A DNA stretch of 6,794 nt from the NCBI GenBank assembly GCA_012719315.1, contig JAAYAP010000080.1, positions 1 through 6,794 of the forward strand, read 5' to 3'. The DNA comes from Methanobacteriota archaeon. Lineage in GTDB: Archaea > Thermoplasmatota > Thermoplasmata > Methanomassiliicoccales > Methanomethylophilaceae. The position numbers were made by a program, and so were the translations under genes. Below are positions 5,786-6,794 of this stretch, piece by piece (the first letter of the stretch is position 1; every line of letters begins with the position of its first letter). The notes under the pieces were generated by a model. The model was given only the letters and a program-made list of their open reading frames with translations, made no database searches and was not told the origin of the DNA.

Positions 5786-6739
5786 TCAGGGGAAGTGCGA
5801 ACGCTGCAGCCTGAAGTTGGCGATGACCTCCTCGATGCTGTCGGAGATCATCTCGTGGGTGACGAAATCCGGTTGGATCGCGTCGGTGAACTCGGTGCAT
5901 CTCTTGTCGGTGAACGGCTTGTGCTGGTCGATCATCCCCACGTGCTTGTACGATTCGCGCATCAGCTTGTCGATGTCTTTCAGCGACACATCCTTCTCGT
6001 CGAAACAGCGCCTGTACTCCGCCGAGGTGCTGCAGTGCAGATGCATGACCTCGATGCGGTCCCTCATATCCTGCGGGTACCCGTCGATGACCCTCATGGC
6101 CGCGGCCGTCGCCGCGGCCTCGTCGGTCGAGTCCGGCAACCCGTTCATCAGATGACCCACATCCAGGCACAGGCACCAGTTGTCGAATTCCAGCTTATCC
6201 TCCAGGAGCCTGTGCTCCCACGGCTCCCTCAGCTTCAGTCCGGACCACCAGAGGTTCTCGAGCGCGAGCTTCAGCGGAGGCTCTCCGCCTCGGTAGCACG
6301 ATACCGCCGCATTGACCATCTCGGCGAATGCCTCCAGGACCTTCCTGTCGTCGGAGGCGTAGTCGTGATGGTACATCTGCTCCATGTCCGTGTTGCCGGC
6401 GTGGAACACGCCGTAGGCGGGATCCAGGCAGGCGGCCACGTCCATCATCCTGCGGATGTTGGCGACCATCTCCCCGCGGTCCCTGCCGAAGGTGATGAAC
6501 CTCAGGTCCTCGATGTCCTCGCCGAATCCGTCCATGTCGCCGGACCAGGCTCTGTGCCAATCCACTGCGTAGGGAAGATGCGTCGAGACCGTGTAAGGGA
6601 GGTACGACGGGCAGACCGGGTCGAACATCGTGAACAGCTCCAGGCCGTCGCAGCCGATCCCGGCCAGGAAACCGCCTACGTCGGTTTCGGAGAAATCGGA
6701 AAGGGGTTGGAAAACGGAATAGCTCAGTAAGTGCTTCAT
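5786..6739 (-). CDS. Sugar phosphate isomerase/epimerase-like TIM-barrel protein
   Basis: A 317-aa protein of the xylose isomerase-like TIM-barrel superfamily, whose members use a divalent metal to isomerise or epimerise sugars or related compounds. Evidence: GIGCDGLELF (27-36) is the usual first-strand turn, followed by STHLPY (52-57, His54), VFHAGNT (111-117, His113), LALENLWW (158-165, likely metal ligand Glu161), CLDVGHLMNG (191-200, Asp193 and His196), VMHLHCS (231-237, His233/His235), and VTHEM (293-297, Glu296). The set of Glu, Asp, His and Glu ligands looks complete, so an active enzyme is likely. Substrate cannot be read from sequence. No signal peptide. The start ATG lies 6 nt after the stop of an upstream gene, with AAGGA only 2 nt before it, so translation may depend on coupling. 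The upstream partner is probably in the same operon. Confidence 0.83.
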   Translation of the reverse strand: MKHLLSYSVFQPLSDFSETDVGGFLAGIGCDGLELFTMFDPVCPSYLPYTVSTHLPYAVDWHRAWSGDMDGFGEDIEDLRFITFGRDRGEMVANIRRMMDVAACLDPAYGVFHAGNTDMEQMYHHDYASDDRKVLEAFAEMVNAAVSCYRGGEPPLKLALENLWWSGLKLREPWEHRLLEDKLEFDNWCLCLDVGHLMNGLPDSTDEAAATAAAMRVIDGYPQDMRDRIEVMHLHCSTSAEYRRCFDEKDVSLKDIDKLMRESYKHVGMIDQHKPFTDKRCTEFTDAIQPDFVTHEMISDSIEEVIANFRLQRSHFP

Positions 6740-6745
6740 CGTCCT

Positions 6746-6794
6746 TCAGATCAATTCGAACGCGGCGTTGATGGCCGCCTCGATAGCCACGGCC
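6746..6794 (-). CDS. Unidentified gene, last 15 codons (partial)
   Basis: In one minus-strand frame the sequence reads AVAIEAAINAAFELI and then TGA (6748-6746). The Ala-rich amphipathic helix is typical of an enzyme C-terminus but is too short for identification. It is placed as a gene end because it lies on the same strand and 6 nt before the TIM-barrel gene, with the AAGGA site of that gene overlapping its stop codon. That spacing is typical of an operon. Confidence 0.5.
   Translation of the reverse strand, partial: AVAIEAAINAAFELI

Noticed and set aside
5795..6730. 311-aa open frame antisense to the TIM-barrel gene
   Set aside because: The TIM-barrel frame has a complete set of metal-ligand motifs; the antisense frame has none and shows the usual Val/Leu/Arg/Asp bias of a shadow.
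1..6794. CRISPR, insertion sequence, phage, toxin-antitoxin or defence system
   Set aside because: No repeat array, transposase, integrase, long terminal inverted repeats or defence-type domains are visible on either strand.

Overview
The window is archaeal. It carries a ribosomal protein L40e gene, a zinc-finger type IA topoisomerase without a reverse-gyrase helicase, archaeal BRE/TATA promoters, and a receiver-DUF835 protein, a combination typical of Thermoplasmatota. The high GC content, clear Shine-Dalgarno sites and the tail of a NikR-like nickel regulator make a Methanomassiliicoccales-type gut, rumen or sediment methanogen the best guess. That placement is inference; no single gene here proves it.

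Layout, left to right. Bases 1-135 (+) are the end of a NikR-like regulator. Bases 209-2563 (+) encode DNA topoisomerase I with two pairs of C-terminal zinc fingers and a Lys-rich tail. The rest lies on the minus strand: a small Cys-rich protein of unknown function (2978-2691, convergent with topA), enolase (4460-3192), a receiver-DUF835 protein (5392-4460), ribosomal protein L40e (5679-5530), a TIM-barrel sugar isomerase/epimerase-like protein (6739-5786), and the last 15 codons of an unidentified gene (6794-6746).

Transcription units read from spacing and signals. The unidentified gene and the TIM-barrel gene are 6 nt apart and probably cotranscribed. L40e has a strong promoter of its own. 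The receiver-DUF835 gene has its own weaker TATA box and overlaps enolase by one base (TAATG), so a signalling-type protein and a glycolytic enzyme appear to be translationally coupled. The small Cys-rich gene has a promoter almost identical to that of L40e. Gaps of 100-215 bp between units hold promoters and T-rich terminators. No gap exceeds 300 bp, and I see no tRNA, rRNA, CRISPR array, insertion sequence or phage gene.

Most of the window is ordinary chromosomal housekeeping. The parts worth a second look are the receiver-DUF835/enolase coupling, the receiver's missing switch Thr/Ser, the orphan Cys-rich protein with its near-ribosomal promoter and overlapping leader ORF, and the duplicated zinc-finger pair of the topoisomerase. 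I found no convincing new multi-gene system.
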